A DNA stretch of 64,000 nt, taken from NCBI RefSeq assembly GCF_034377145.1, contig NZ_CP139707.1, forward strand, positions 1,435,001-1,499,000, read 5' to 3'. The DNA is from Sulfitobacter sp. OXR-159 (GTDB lineage: Bacteria > Pseudomonadota > Alphaproteobacteria > Rhodobacterales > Rhodobacteraceae). The translations under genes were made by a program, and so were the position numbers. Below are positions 50,712 through 60,585 of this stretch, piece after piece. The notes below the pieces were generated by a model. That model was not told where the DNA came from. It worked only from the letters and a program-made list of their open reading frames with translations, and did no database searches. Position 1 is the stretch's first letter; the number at the start of each line of letters is the position of its first letter.

Positions 50712-51314
50712 TTATTCCTGCGGCTTTCGCCACGCGGCCCAATCTTCGGGCGTGTCGAGGTCAAGCCGCGCGCGTTGACCGGGCAGGGGCACCATCTGCA
50801 CCCGCGCGCCTGCGCCGTGCACCACCGCGCGGCCCCCATCATCGCCGCTGAGGCGCTTGAGTTGGTCAAACAGCGCGGCGGCAAAGATGATCGGATGCCC
50901 CGGCCTGCCATCCTCTGTCGTGGCGCGCCAGACCAACGTCTCACTGCTTAGATCAACCGAGGCCGCAAGGCAGGCCAGATCGCTGGGCTCAAGGTCGGGC
51001 ATGTCGGCCAACATCACCATGGCCGCCGCCGTGTCCGGGGGCAGGTCCGTAAAGGCGCGGCGCAGGCTGGCGCCCATGCCCTCGGCCGCATCGGGAATGG
51101 GAAGCGGCGTGATATCCAGCCCGGTCAGGGCCGTGTAGCGCGGATGCGGCGCGGGCGGCAGGGCGACCATCACGGGGCCGACGCTTTGCGCCAACCGCGT
51201 CTGACGGCGCAACAGGGGCTGGCCGTCCACGTCTTCCATCAATTTGTCGCGCCCTCGCATCCGGGAAGAGGCTCCGGCAGCGAGGAGGATCACAGGCAGA
51301 GAGGCTTTTGTCAT
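50712..51314 (-). CDS. MobA/MocA-like nucleotidyltransferase
   Basis: The 200-residue product has the NTP-transferase start (LPVILLAAGASSRMRGRDKL), VMLADMPDLEPSDLACLA and GRPGHPIIFAAALFDQL. The family adds CMP or GMP to molybdopterin for CO-dehydrogenase-like and other enzymes (MocA/MobA). No molybdoenzyme is close by. Confidence 0.85.
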   Translation of the reverse strand: MTKASLPVILLAAGASSRMRGRDKLMEDVDGQPLLRRQTRLAQSVGPVMVALPPAPHPRYTALTGLDITPLPIPDAAEGMGASLRRAFTDLPPDTAAAMVMLADMPDLEPSDLACLAASVDLSSETLVWRATTEDGRPGHPIIFAAALFDQLKRLSGDDGGRAVVHGAGARVQMVPLPGQRARLDLDTPEDWAAWRKPQE

Positions 51315-51455
51315 GGCGCCAGACTACCGGGCGCAGCGCGCGGGGATAAGGGCTTTCTTGCACCTTGCCACGGGCCAGATATCAGCGCCGCCAAAGGTTA
51401 CAAATTCCTGCTAAACCACCGTTGGCAGGGCGCTTTTTCGTGCTACCCTTGCCCC

Positions 51456-52766
51456 ATGAACATCAAAGACCTGATCCCGCATACACTGTTTCGCAAAGCC
51501 CGCGAATATTCTCGTAAACTTTGGGTGCGGGTGGTCGTCATGGGGCTGTTGGCCTTTGTCGCCCTCGGGATGACGCAGCTGTTCGAGCCCTTGGTGCCCA
51601 AGGAGGTCGCCACACGTTTGACGGGCGAGGCGGCGGATCGGCTTTTGCAGATCATCGCGGATGCGATGCTTGCGGTTACGATCTTTTCGATCACCATCAT
51701 GGTCACGGTTTACCGCTCTACCTCGGCCCAGTTCACGCCGCGGGCGCATCGGCTGATTATTCAGGACCGGACCACGCAGAACACCCTTGCCGTTTTCATC
51801 GGGGCCTATGTCTATGCATTGGTGGCCATCATCATGCGCGAGTTGGGCATCTATGTCGACGAACGCTCTTTCGTTCTGTTCTTGACGACAGTGATGGTGC
51901 TGGCGATCATCGTGATCTTTCTGATCCGCTGGGTGCTTCACCTGCAAAGTTTCGGCAGCCTGATCGACACCACGCGCCAGATCGAAGCCGTAACCACATC
52001 GCTGTTCAAGGAGCGGCTAAAGACGCCCTGCATGGGCGGTCACCCTTTGACCGGCCCCGCGCCGGAAAACGCCCGCCCGATCTTTGCTCCTGAAAGCGGC
52101 TATATCAAACATATTTACCCCGAGGCGCTGGACCAGCAGGCGCGCGATCATGGGGTGGCGATCTATCTTACCCGGCGCATCGGCGATTTCGTCTTTGTCG
52201 GAGAGCCTTTGGTCATGGTGACCCAGCGGGGCAGCCCACAGGACGCAGAGCACGATTGGGACAGCCTTGAGCAAAAGGTTTTCGACACCGTGCAACTGGG
52301 CGATCTGCGCACCTTTGACCAAGACCCGCGCTTCGGCCTGCGGGTGCTGGGAGAGGTTGCCTCCAAAGCGCTGTCGCCGGGGATCAACGACGGTGGCACG
52401 GCGATTGATGTCATCACCCGCATCGGACGCATCCTGTCTTATTATTCGGACGAGGCGAAGCCGAGCGGCAAGATCAACTTGCCCAACCTGCATATCGCGC
52501 CGATCCCGTCGGATGCGCTGATCGAAGATGGCTTTGGCGCGCTGGCCCGTGATGGGGCCTCGGTCGTCGAGGTGCAGATGGCCCTGCAAGAGGTGCTGGC
52601 CGGGCTGATGCAGCACCCTGACCCCGGTCTTGCCGCCTCGGCCCGGGACGCGGCAGAGAACCATCTGCGCCGCGCTTTCGAAGAGGTGCCCTTTGGCCCT
52701 GACCGGGCGCGTATTTGGTCCGCCGCATGCAAAGAGGTGCGCGCGGCGGTGGAGACACCGGACTAA
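51456..52766 (+). CDS. DUF2254 predicted membrane protein
   Basis: The 436-residue product has four TM helices in the first half (VRVVVMGLLAFVALGMTQLF, LLQIIADAMLAVTIFSITIM, TLAVFIGAYVYALVAIIMRE, FLTTVMVLAIIVIFLIRWVL) and a conserved cytoplasmic half (SPGINDGGTAIDVITRIGRI). The function of DUF2254 is unknown. The ATG at 51456 is chosen from family starts; the frame upstream is open but not coding-like. Confidence 0.85.
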   Translation: MNIKDLIPHTLFRKAREYSRKLWVRVVVMGLLAFVALGMTQLFEPLVPKEVATRLTGEAADRLLQIIADAMLAVTIFSITIMVTVYRSTSAQFTPRAHRLIIQDRTTQNTLAVFIGAYVYALVAIIMRELGIYVDERSFVLFLTTVMVLAIIVIFLIRWVLHLQSFGSLIDTTRQIEAVTTSLFKERLKTPCMGGHPLTGPAPENARPIFAPESGYIKHIYPEALDQQARDHGVAIYLTRRIGDFVFVGEPLVMVTQRGSPQDAEHDWDSLEQKVFDTVQLGDLRTFDQDPRFGLRVLGEVASKALSPGINDGGTAIDVITRIGRILSYYSDEAKPSGKINLPNLHIAPIPSDALIEDGFGALARDGASVVEVQMALQEVLAGLMQHPDPGLAASARDAAENHLRRAFEEVPFGPDRARIWSAACKEVRAAVETPD

Positions 52767-52776
52767 GCGGAGGAGG

Positions 52777-54099
52777 TCAGAGGGGGCGGATTTTCAACTG
52801 CGTGATGCGGTTGCCGTCCCGCTCCATCACTTCGAACCGGAAGTTGTGGAAAGAGAACACTTGCCCCACGGTGGGGATCATCTGCGCTTCGTGGATCACC
52901 AGCCCGGCCACGGTATTGGCCTCGTCATCGGGCAGGGACCAGTCGGTGGCGCGGTTAAGATCGCGGATCGTCATGGCCCCTTCGACCATCAGATGCCCAT
53001 CCTCGGACTGTTTGAGCGGGTGATCTGCGTCGGGGTCGAATTCGTCTGTAATCTCGCCCACGATCTCTTCGAGGATGTCTTCGAGCGTGATCAGCCCTTG
53101 CAGGGAGCCATATTCATCCACCACCAGCGCAAAATGCGTGCGGCGGCGCAGGAACTGGCGCATCTGCTCATCGAGGGTGGAGGTTTCGGGCACGAAATAG
53201 GGTTTCATCACCACATCGGCCACGTTGAACCCCTTGAGCGCCGCCGCATTGCCGTTGGGGCCGCCGATCAGCTTGTACATGGCGCGCAGCAGGTCCTTGG
53301 CATGGATCACGCCGATGATGTTCTCCGGATCATCGCGGAAGACGGGCAGGCGGGTGTGGTTGGATTGCAGGCATTTTTCCATGATGTCGGTCGGGTCGGA
53401 TGCCGCATCGATCATCTCGATCCCCGAACGGTGCAGCATGACCTCTTCCACCGCGCGTTCGCGCAGGTCGAGCGCGCCCAAGATACGGTCACGGTCTTCC
53501 TTTTCGACCACGCCTTCGGAATGGCCCAGTTGCAAGGCCCCGGCGATCTCTTCTCGGACGGCCAGAATGTTGCTGTCCGGGTCGATCTGAACGCCGAAAA
53601 GCCGCAGCACCCCGCGCACGAAATAGCGCACTGCCGTCACCACCGGCGAGAAGACAAGCACCACGATGCTGATCGGGCGCGAGACCAGCGCCGCCGCCGT
53701 TTCGGCATTGGTGATGGCATAGGTCTTGGGCAGCACTTCTGAGAAGACAAGCACCAGAAGTGTCATCACCAGCGTCGCCAGCGCCACGCCGCTTTCGCCG
53801 AAAAGCCGGGTGAATAGCGCCGTCGCCATGGAAGCGGCAAGGATGTTGACCAAGTTGTTGCCCAGAAGGACCGAGCCGATCAGCCGCTCGTTATCCTCGG
53901 TGATTTTGAGCGCCCGTATCGCCCCGCTTGCCCCTTTGTCGGCCTGCGCGCGCAGCTTCCCGCGCGAGGCGGCGGTCAATGCGGTCTCGGACCCCGAAAA
54001 GAAGCCCGACAGGACGAGGAGAAACAGGATAATTCCGGTACTGACCCAGAATGCGGTGTCAAAAAGGGCGGGGCCCGTTTCCATGAGGTCTAAATCCAT
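52777..54099 (-). CDS. CNNM/CorC-type transporter-associated protein (HlyC/CorC family)
   Basis: The 440-residue product has a DUF21/CNNM membrane domain (ILFLLVLSGFFSGSETALTA, LIGSVLLGNNLVNILAASMA), a CBS pair (ARVIGVIHAKDLL-like VHAKDLLRAMY, VVDEYGSLQGLITLEDILEE) and a C-terminal CorC/HlyC domain (GLVIHEAQMIPTVGQVFSFH). The family is involved in Mg2+/Co2+ efflux or homeostasis. It is convergent with the DUF2254 gene. Confidence 0.92.
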   Translation of the reverse strand: MDLDLMETGPALFDTAFWVSTGIILFLLVLSGFFSGSETALTAASRGKLRAQADKGASGAIRALKITEDNERLIGSVLLGNNLVNILAASMATALFTRLFGESGVALATLVMTLLVLVFSEVLPKTYAITNAETAAALVSRPISIVVLVFSPVVTAVRYFVRGVLRLFGVQIDPDSNILAVREEIAGALQLGHSEGVVEKEDRDRILGALDLRERAVEEVMLHRSGIEMIDAASDPTDIMEKCLQSNHTRLPVFRDDPENIIGVIHAKDLLRAMYKLIGGPNGNAAALKGFNVADVVMKPYFVPETSTLDEQMRQFLRRRTHFALVVDEYGSLQGLITLEDILEEIVGEITDEFDPDADHPLKQSEDGHLMVEGAMTIRDLNRATDWSLPDDEANTVAGLVIHEAQMIPTVGQVFSFHNFRFEVMERDGNRITQLKIRPL

Positions 54100-54172
54100 C
54101 CATTATGTGTTGCGAATGTTATGGGCGCAGGGGCTGCGTCATTCAAGGGTCGCAACGGGTGAGGGTGGTGTG

Positions 54173-55003
54173 ATGCAGGCGAAAATCAACTGTGCAGAGC
54201 TTGGGGTTCTGGACGGGCCGCTGCTGTTGTTCGGTGGGCCTTATTCCAACCTTCAGGCGGTAGAGGCGCTGGCGGATTTTGCCGCCGCGCACGGCGTCGG
54301 CGGGGATCAGATGATCTGCACCGGGGATATCGTCGCCTACTGCGGGGCACCAAGCGAAAGCGTGGCGGCGATCCGGGCGCTTGGCTCTGCCGTGGTGGCC
54401 GGGAATTGTGAGTTGCAACTGGCCAGCGGGGCCGAGGATTGCGGCTGCGGCTTCGCGCCGGGCAGCAGTTGCGACATGCTTTCGGGCGCGTGGTACGCCC
54501 ATGCCGCGCGGGCGTTGGATGCGGAGGCGAAGACGTGGATGGGGTCACTGCCGGATGTGGCCGTGTTTCAGCATCAGGGGCAGCGCTACGGGGTGATCCA
54601 CGGCGGGGTGTGCGATGTGGCGCGGTTCATCTGGTCAGAGAGTGCAGAGGCGGTGTTCGAGGAGGAGTGGCAGGCCTTGGAAGAGGTCACAGGCCCCGTC
54701 GATCACATCATCGCCGGGCATTCCGGTCTGCCCTTTATCCGCAAGACGGCGCGTGGGCGCTGGATCAATGCAGGGGTGATCGGCATGCCGCCCCACGACG
54801 GTGGCCAGCAAACGCGGGTGGCCGTGTTGGACGGGGGCGAAGTGCGGTTTCACCGGCTTAGCTATGATATGGCAGGGGCCGTGGCCGACATGACAAAGGC
54901 CGGTCTGCCGCGCGCCTATGCTGACGCGCTGCAAAGCGGTTACTGGCCGTCGGAAGACGTGCTGCCACCGGGGTTGCGCGTGCCGTCCTTGGCCAGAGGG
55001 TGA
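54173..55003 (+). CDS. Metallophosphoesterase
   Basis: The 276-residue product has the calcineurin-like layout: LLLFGGPYSNLQAVEALADF (first motif, Asp replaced by Gly-Gly-Pro here), MICTGDIVAYCGAPSESVAA (GDxVxYG-like), AVVAGNCELQL (GNCE), VIHGGVCDVARFI, and HIIAGHSGLPFI (GHS). ATG 54173 is chosen; GGTG lies upstream. The first metal-ligand motif (DxH) is not typical, so activity needs a check. It overlaps the convergent xerD by 64 bases. Confidence 0.75.
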   Translation: MQAKINCAELGVLDGPLLLFGGPYSNLQAVEALADFAAAHGVGGDQMICTGDIVAYCGAPSESVAAIRALGSAVVAGNCELQLASGAEDCGCGFAPGSSCDMLSGAWYAHAARALDAEAKTWMGSLPDVAVFQHQGQRYGVIHGGVCDVARFIWSESAEAVFEEEWQALEEVTGPVDHIIAGHSGLPFIRKTARGRWINAGVIGMPPHDGGQQTRVAVLDGGEVRFHRLSYDMAGAVADMTKAGLPRAYADALQSGYWPSEDVLPPGLRVPSLARG

Positions 55004-55923
55004 CGCTCTAGCACGAGGTCCGACAGGCGCTCTTCTAGCACATGGGTGTAGATCTCGGTCGTGGCGACATCGGCGTGGCCCAGCATGGTCTGGATCGCGC
55101 GCAGGTCCGCGCCATTGGCCAGCAGATGCGTGGCAAAGGCATGGCGCAGGGTGTGCGGCGTCACCTTTTCAGGGGGCACGCCCCCGGTCACGGCAAATTC
55201 CTTGATCAGCAGATAGAACCGATGCCGCGTCAGGTGGCCCGTTGCCCCGCGCGACGGGAAGAGATGCCGTGCGGGCGGTTTGCCCTTGGCTTGGGCCGCT
55301 TCATCCGCCTTGTCGCGCACCACCAGCCATGCGGCCAGCGCATCACGCGCAGGCTCTGACAGGGGCACCAGCCGCTCGCGGCCCCCCTTGCCCGAAATCA
55401 GCAGCAGGCGCGGATCGCCGCGCGCGGCGCTGACCGGCAGGCTGACCAATTCGCTGACCCGCATGCCAGTGGCATAGAGCAGTTCCATCAGGCAGGTGTT
55501 GCGCAGCTGGTCTGCCAGCGCCCGGCCAGAGTTGCGCGCGGCATCCAGAAGCCGGTCGACCTCTTCTTCGGAGAGGATCTTGGGCAGACGTTTGTCTTGC
55601 CCCGGTCCGGCGATTTGCACCGCTGGATTGTCTTCGCGCAGCCCTTCCTCAAAGGCAAAGCGGTAGAGCTGTTTGATCGCCGAAAGCCGCCGCGCGCGGG
55701 TGGATTTGGCCAGCCCTTGGGCATCGCAATAGACAAGGTAATCCTCAACCTCGCCGCGGCTGGCGGTGAGGAAATCGTGATTGCGCTGCGCCAGAAAGGA
55801 ATCGAAATCCTTGAGGTCGCGGCCATAGGCCAGCTGCGTATTGGTGGCAGCACCCTGTTCGGCGGCGGCGGCCTCCAGAAAGCTGGAGATCCAATGGAAG
55901 GTCGGGGTCTGGGACATCATCAT
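54940..55923 (-). CDS. xerD: Site-specific tyrosine recombinase XerD
   Basis: The 327-residue recombinase has an N-terminal core-binding domain and the catalytic set: [14 protein letters not shown] (Arg), [13 protein letters not shown] (Lys), [15 protein letters not shown] (His-x-x-Arg) and [15 protein letters not shown] (His/Trp position and Tyr). It resolves chromosome dimers with XerC at dif. The first codons MMMSQ overlap the upstream gene stop by ATGA. Confidence 0.93.
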   Translation of the reverse strand: MMMSQTPTFHWISSFLEAAAAEQGAATNTQLAYGRDLKDFDSFLAQRNHDFLTASRGEVEDYLVYCDAQGLAKSTRARRLSAIKQLYRFAFEEGLREDNPAVQIAGPGQDKRLPKILSEEEVDRLLDAARNSGRALADQLRNTCLMELLYATGMRVSELVSLPVSAARGDPRLLLISGKGGRERLVPLSEPARDALAAWLVVRDKADEAAQAKGKPPARHLFPSRGATGHLTRHRFYLLIKEFAVTGGVPPEKVTPHTLRHAFATHLLANGADLRAIQTMLGHADVATTEIYTHVLEERLSDLVLERHPLAKDGTRNPGGSTSSDGQ

Positions 55924-57581
55924 TGCTGGAGCAATACAATCTGCAGGGCGGCACGTCGGGCGGTGTCTTCCAACCCGAGGGCGCGCAGGGTGGCTAGGGC
56001 GTCGCGGAGCGCCGATGTGTCACCACTCGCCCCGTCATGCAAGAGCGACAATAGGCGAAAAATTGCCATACCCAATTCCTTGTCCCGCGCCAGCGCCATC
56101 AGGTCGGCGCGCGGGGTGGGATTGGCGAAAGCATCGTGAACAGCAGCGGCCAAAGGCGCATCCGGGGCGGGGCCTTCGGGGGCATCGCCAACCGCTACGG
56201 CGCGCAGCAATTCGTCTTCGGGGGACTTGCCGATCACCCGCGCCGAGGCGGCCTCGTAATTGGGCGACAGCAGCGCCACATCCCGCGCCAGACGCGCGGC
56301 ATGGCCCGCAAGCGGCATGGTCGAGAGGGGTTCGGCAAAGAGCGTGGCAAAGGCCACTTCGAGAGAGGCCTCGCGCATCGCTTCCCATGCAGGCGGCAGG
56401 GTCTTGGCCACCGCCTCTGCGCTGCTGGTGCGCAGGGCTGTCTCAAAGCGTTGCAGCGCCGCGACACGGTCCCAGACGCCCCCCGATGCAGCGGGCTGGC
56501 GGTCTGTGTACAGCCCCAGCAGCAGGTTGTCGGGCAGGGCGCCCGCGCGGGTCAGACGCTCGGCGGCCTCAAGCTGGGCTTTCCATCCGGCGATGTCGCG
56601 CAGATCGGCCACCGCATAGGGGCGCGGCAGGATGTTGGAGGGCAGCGGCTCACCAATGGTTTCAAACAGGCGAAAGGTCATCGGGTCCATCTGGCGTGGC
56701 ACGCGCAGCGGTTCGGCCCCTTCGTAGAAATCCGGGTTCAGGAAACGGTCAAAGAGTTCAAGCTGCGCCTCTGGCAACAGGCCAAGCGCCTGCGCCGAGC
56801 CAAAGGTCAGAGCCGCGTTTTCCCAATTGCCCGCGCGGGCGTTGCAGAAAATCCGTGTGCCATAGTCGCGGGTCAGATGCGGAGATTTCATCAGCCGCTC
56901 GCAGACGCGGTGTTCGGTCCCGGTGAGCAGGGAAAGCTGCATCCACAGGTCGAAATGCGCGGTCGAGGTGGTCACCCCGGCCTGTTCGATCAGTGACAGC
57001 GCCGGATCGAGCGCGCCCAGCTCCATGAGTTTTTCGCCCCGTGCCAGCGCCAATAGATCGCCATTGCGCGCCTCGCCCTGCGGGGCCTGCGCCTCGGCCA
57101 GAAGCACGGTATAAAGCAGGGCCTGCGCGGCGGGCAAATGCAGGTCGGGCAGGTTGCGAATACGCTCGATCAGGGCAGTGGTATCGCTGCCCATCCAGAT
57201 GTCCCCACGCAGCCCGGTGACCGAACCGGGCACCAGCCCGATGCGGCGCGGCGCGCCATCGCCCAGTGGGGTGACCTGCACCGCGGGGGGCAAAGCGTTG
57301 TTGGCGACAGGCGGTTCCGCTACCCGGCCCGGATTGGGCGGGCGTTTGGGGCGGTTTTCAGGCGGCGATTGCGCCCCGAGCCAGTCGATCACGGAAAGCG
57401 GTTGGTCATTGGCGGCGGGGGGCTTTTCCTGTTCCCGGGCCGCTGAGGTTTTGCGCGAATCGCGGCCCAGATTGCGGTCTTCGTCGGATTCGGCCAGCAG
57501 GGCGCTGGCACTGACCGAGCAGATCAACGCAGCGCAAAGGGCCAAACCGCGTTTTGACAGCGCGTTTGCCACCCCGCTCAA
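55920..57581 (-). CDS. Exported hypothetical protein, TTG start
   Basis: The 553-residue product begins with a signal peptide (RGLALCAALICSVSASALLA) and a Pro-rich low-complexity part (PPENRPKRPPNPGRVAEPPV), followed by about 350 residues of helical repeats (ALAFATLFAEPL-type). It is conserved in roseobacters between xerD and aroK as far as I know, with unknown function. TTG 57581 overlaps the small gene upstream (TTGA); a GTG four codons later is also possible. Confidence 0.7.
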   Translation of the reverse strand: MSGVANALSKRGLALCAALICSVSASALLAESDEDRNLGRDSRKTSAAREQEKPPAANDQPLSVIDWLGAQSPPENRPKRPPNPGRVAEPPVANNALPPAVQVTPLGDGAPRRIGLVPGSVTGLRGDIWMGSDTTALIERIRNLPDLHLPAAQALLYTVLLAEAQAPQGEARNGDLLALARGEKLMELGALDPALSLIEQAGVTTSTAHFDLWMQLSLLTGTEHRVCERLMKSPHLTRDYGTRIFCNARAGNWENAALTFGSAQALGLLPEAQLELFDRFLNPDFYEGAEPLRVPRQMDPMTFRLFETIGEPLPSNILPRPYAVADLRDIAGWKAQLEAAERLTRAGALPDNLLLGLYTDRQPAASGGVWDRVAALQRFETALRTSSAEAVAKTLPPAWEAMREASLEVAFATLFAEPLSTMPLAGHAARLARDVALLSPNYEAASARVIGKSPEDELLRAVAVGDAPEGPAPDAPLAAAVHDAFANPTPRADLMALARDKELGMAIFRLLSLLHDGASGDTSALRDALATLRALGLEDTARRAALQIVLLQQ

Positions 57582-57727
57582 TCCGCTGTCAGCGTGACGG
57601 GCTGGCGTGTCTCAATCTGTTCGGGCGAAAAGTCCACGCCAAAGAAGGGCCCGACGTAGGCATAGCCCACCAGCCCGATGAAGCCGACAATCAATAGAAA
57701 TATCAAAAGCTTAAAAAGTTTACCCAT
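57578..57727 (-). CDS. Small membrane protein
   Basis: The 49-residue product MGKLFKLLIFLLIVGFIGLV then GYAYVGPFFGVDFSPEQIET has one TM helix and a short periplasmic tail. It is divergent from aroK and overlaps the following gene by four bases. The ribosome site is poor but the composition is clean. Confidence 0.7.
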   Translation of the reverse strand: MGKLFKLLIFLLIVGFIGLVGYAYVGPFFGVDFSPEQIETRQPVTLTAD

Positions 57728-57807
57728 GATTAATGCCTGCCCGGAAATCTGCTATTTTGCCAAACTATATATGGCCTTTCCGGCAAGATCACGTCATTCA
57801 GAGAAAA

Positions 57808-58404
57808 ATGAGCGGAATTAAGCACAGCATAACCGATGGCGATGAAATGCCGCCCCGTTACCATCTGAACAAGACGGTGGCGCTGGTTGGCATGATGGGG
57901 GCAGGCAAAACGGCGGTGGGGCGTGCGGTCTCGGCCAAGCTGGGCGCGCCCTTTCTGGACAGCGATGCCGAGATTGAGGCGGCGGCCAATCTGAGCGTGC
58001 CCGAAATTTTTACCCGCGACGGAGAGCCGTTCTTTCGCAAACGCGAGACAGAGGTCATCGCCCGGCTGCTGGCAGAGGAACGTTGCATCCTGTCCACCGG
58101 CGGCGGGGCGTTTCTGGCCGAGGTAAATCGCGACAATATCGCGGCTTACGGTGTGGCGCTCTGGCTGGATGCGGACCTTGATCTGCTGTGGAACCGGGTG
58201 CGCTATAAGGACAGCCGTCCGCTGCTGCGCACGGCTGATCCCAAGGCCACGCTGACCGCGCTCTACCGCGACCGGGTGCCGCTTTACCGGCTGGCGGATC
58301 TGTCGGTGCGCTGTGATCCGCGCCTGTCGATTGACGCCATGGCCAATCGGGTGATCGATAAGCTGCTGACTAGGCCGGATGTTTTGGAGAAATTGGATGC
58401 GTGA
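57808..58404 (+). CDS. aroK: Shikimate kinase
   Basis: The 198-residue product has Walker A (VALVGMMGAGKTAVGRAV), the shikimate site (FLDSDAEIE, EPFFRKRETEVIARLL), STGGGAFLAE and the Arg of DSRPLLR. It phosphorylates shikimate in aromatic amino acid synthesis. ATG 57808 is preferred; MPPRYHLN at 57847 is an alternative. It overlaps aroB by eight bases. Confidence 0.93.
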   Translation: MSGIKHSITDGDEMPPRYHLNKTVALVGMMGAGKTAVGRAVSAKLGAPFLDSDAEIEAAANLSVPEIFTRDGEPFFRKRETEVIARLLAEERCILSTGGGAFLAEVNRDNIAAYGVALWLDADLDLLWNRVRYKDSRPLLRTADPKATLTALYRDRVPLYRLADLSVRCDPRLSIDAMANRVIDKLLTRPDVLEKLDA

Positions 58405-59512
58405 GACGGTATCCGTGGCCCTGCCGGGGCGGGAATATGATGTAATCATCGGGCCGGGGTTGCTGGCCGATGCGGGCGCGCTGATCGCGCCGCTGCTGCG
58501 CCGCAAGCGGGTGGCCGTCATCACCGAAAGCCGCGTGGCCGCGTTGCATTTGCAAACGCTGCGGGACGGGTTGGCCGCCGAGGGCATCGCGATGTCGGCG
58601 CTGGAACTCACGCCCGGAGAGGGGACCAAGGACTGGGCCAATCTGCAGCGCTCGGTCGACTGGCTGCTCGACGAACAGGTGGAGCGCGGCGATATCGTCG
58701 TGGCCTTTGGCGGCGGGGTGATCGGCGATCTGGTGGGCTTTGCCGCCGCCGTGCTGCGGCGCGGGGTGCGTTTTGTGCAGATCCCCACATCGCTTCTGGC
58801 GCAGGTCGACAGTTCGGTGGGTGGCAAGACCGGGATCAACGCAAGCCAAGGCAAGAACCTGATCGGGGCATTCCATCAACCCAGCCTTGTGCTCGCCGAT
58901 ACCGAAGTGCTGGGGACCATGTCGCCCCGCGATTTCCTCGCCGGGTATGGCGAGGTCGTGAAATACGGGCTGCTGGGCGATGCGGATTTCTTTGATTGGC
59001 TAGAGGCGCAGGGGCCAGCCCTAGCGGCAGGCGATATGGAAGCTCGGATCGAGGCGGTGCGCCGTTCGGTCCAGATGAAGGCCGATATCGTGGAACGCGA
59101 CGAGACCGAGCAGGGCGACCGCGCGTTGCTCAACCTCGGCCATACTTTCGGCCATGCGCTTGAGGCGGCGACGGGCTATTCCGACCGTCTGCTGCATGGC
59201 GAAGGGGTGGCGATTGGCTGTGCGCTGGCCTTTGAGCTTTCCGCGCGGCAGGGCCTATGCCCGCAGGAAGACCCCAGCCGCCTGCGCGCCCATCTGGCGC
59301 AGATGGGCATGAAGACCGACCTGCGCGACATTCCCGGCGACCTGCCAGAGGCCGAAGAGTTGCTGCGCCTGATGGGGCAGGACAAAAAGGTCGTCGATGG
59401 CCGGTTGCGTTTCGTTCTGGCGCGCGGCATCGGCCAAGCCTTTGCGGGGGCCGAGGTCGACAATGCCGATGTGCTGGCCCTGCTGCGCGACGCGCTAAGC
59501 GCGCGCCAGTGA
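58397..59512 (+). CDS. aroB: 3-dehydroquinate synthase
   Basis: The 371-residue product has the NAD site (VVAFGGGVIGDLVGFAAAVL), DSSVGGKTGINASQGKNLIG, GYGEVVKYGLL and NLGHTFGHALEAATGY with LLHGEGVAIG (zinc His and Glu). It makes 3-dehydroquinate from DAHP. GGAGAAATTGG precedes ATG 58397, inside the end of aroK. Confidence 0.94.
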   Translation: MRETVSVALPGREYDVIIGPGLLADAGALIAPLLRRKRVAVITESRVAALHLQTLRDGLAAEGIAMSALELTPGEGTKDWANLQRSVDWLLDEQVERGDIVVAFGGGVIGDLVGFAAAVLRRGVRFVQIPTSLLAQVDSSVGGKTGINASQGKNLIGAFHQPSLVLADTEVLGTMSPRDFLAGYGEVVKYGLLGDADFFDWLEAQGPALAAGDMEARIEAVRRSVQMKADIVERDETEQGDRALLNLGHTFGHALEAATGYSDRLLHGEGVAIGCALAFELSARQGLCPQEDPSRLRAHLAQMGMKTDLRDIPGDLPEAEELLRLMGQDKKVVDGRLRFVLARGIGQAFAGAEVDNADVLALLRDALSARQ

Positions 59513-59806
59513 CCCGCGGCGGGCTGGGCCCGGCGGTTGAACTCTGTTCTTTAAGGTGTTGTGGTGCCGAATAAAAAGGGCGGCGCCGCCAAGTCGGATG
59601 TTTGAGACAGGCGTCACCCTGCATGTCTGAACGTCTTGACATGGCGCCCGCGTGGAGCGCCTCTGATCCGGTTGCCGAACTGATGAATGCCCGGCGGGTA
59701 TCGCGATGGGGAGAGGTCTAATCCGGCGCGGTTAAAGACCTGTCACGGCCGCGGTCGCAGAGGGTGGGCAGGGCGCAACGGCGCCCCGCCCGAAATCGCA
59801 TAGGGT

Positions 59807-60370
59807 TTAGAACGGGATCTCGTCATCGAGATCACGGCTGCCGCCACCGCCGCCGCCGCCACCACCGCTGCCGCCGCCCGAGGAGGACGGGCCGCTGTCA
59901 TAGCCGCCGCCGTAGTCATTGCCGCCACCACCGTAGCCGCCACCGCCGCCACCACCGTAGCCGCCGCCACCACCGTAGCCGCCGCCACCACCACCGCCGC
60001 CGCCGGACCCGGCGCCACCGGGACCGTCGAGCATGGTCAGCGTGCCGCCAAAGCCCTGTAGCACCACTTCGGTGCTATAACGGTCCGCGCCGGATTGGTC
60101 TTGCCATTTGCGGGTCTGCAACTGGCCTTCGATATACACTTTGGAGCCCTTCTTGAGGTACTGCTCGGCGATGCGGACGAGCCCCTCTTGGAAGATCGCC
60201 ACCGAATGCCATTCGGTCTTCTCGCGGCGCTCACCGGTGTTGCGGTCTTTCCATGTTTCCGAGGTGGCGATGCGCAGGTTGCACACTTTGCCGCCGTTCT
60301 GGAACGACCGCACCTCGGGGTCGCGCCCGAGGTTGCCGATAAGGATCACTTTGTTCACTGAGCCGGCCAT
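59807..60370 (-). CDS. ssb: Single-stranded DNA-binding protein
   Basis: The 187-residue product has an OB fold ([60 protein letters not shown]), a long Gly-rich linker with GGGGYGGGG repeats and the acidic tip DLDDEIPF that binds replication partners. The linker DNA is a CCACCACCG-type repeat (59840-60010). Length is typical of alphaproteobacterial SSB. Confidence 0.95.
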   Translation of the reverse strand: MAGSVNKVILIGNLGRDPEVRSFQNGGKVCNLRIATSETWKDRNTGERREKTEWHSVAIFQEGLVRIAEQYLKKGSKVYIEGQLQTRKWQDQSGADRYSTEVVLQGFGGTLTMLDGPGGAGSGGGGGGGGGYGGGGGYGGGGGGGYGGGGNDYGGGYDSGPSSSGGGSGGGGGGGGGSRDLDDEIPF

Positions 60371-60585
60371 CTTGCCCCCTCGTTTGTCATTGCTGTGTCA
60401 TTGCGTCGGGCGCGAATCCGAGCGCGCCCAATTCGGCCGTTTATATCGCGGTTGTCCGCCGGATGACACCGGCTTTCCCACCTCGCCGCCCATCAAGGCC
60501 CGCCGCGTGGCGGGCCGGTTTCCGGGGGCTGGTAGGCCGCGCGGTTTTGGGTATACTGCGCGCAATGCAACGGCAGGGGGCAGAG

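Noticed and set aside
59513..59806. Possible small gene between aroB and ssb
   Set aside because: About 290 bases were read in all frames without a ribosome site and natural composition; treated as plain intergenic DNA.
59840..60010. CCACCACCG tandem repeat
   Set aside because: It encodes the Gly-rich linker of SSB, not an independent repeat element.
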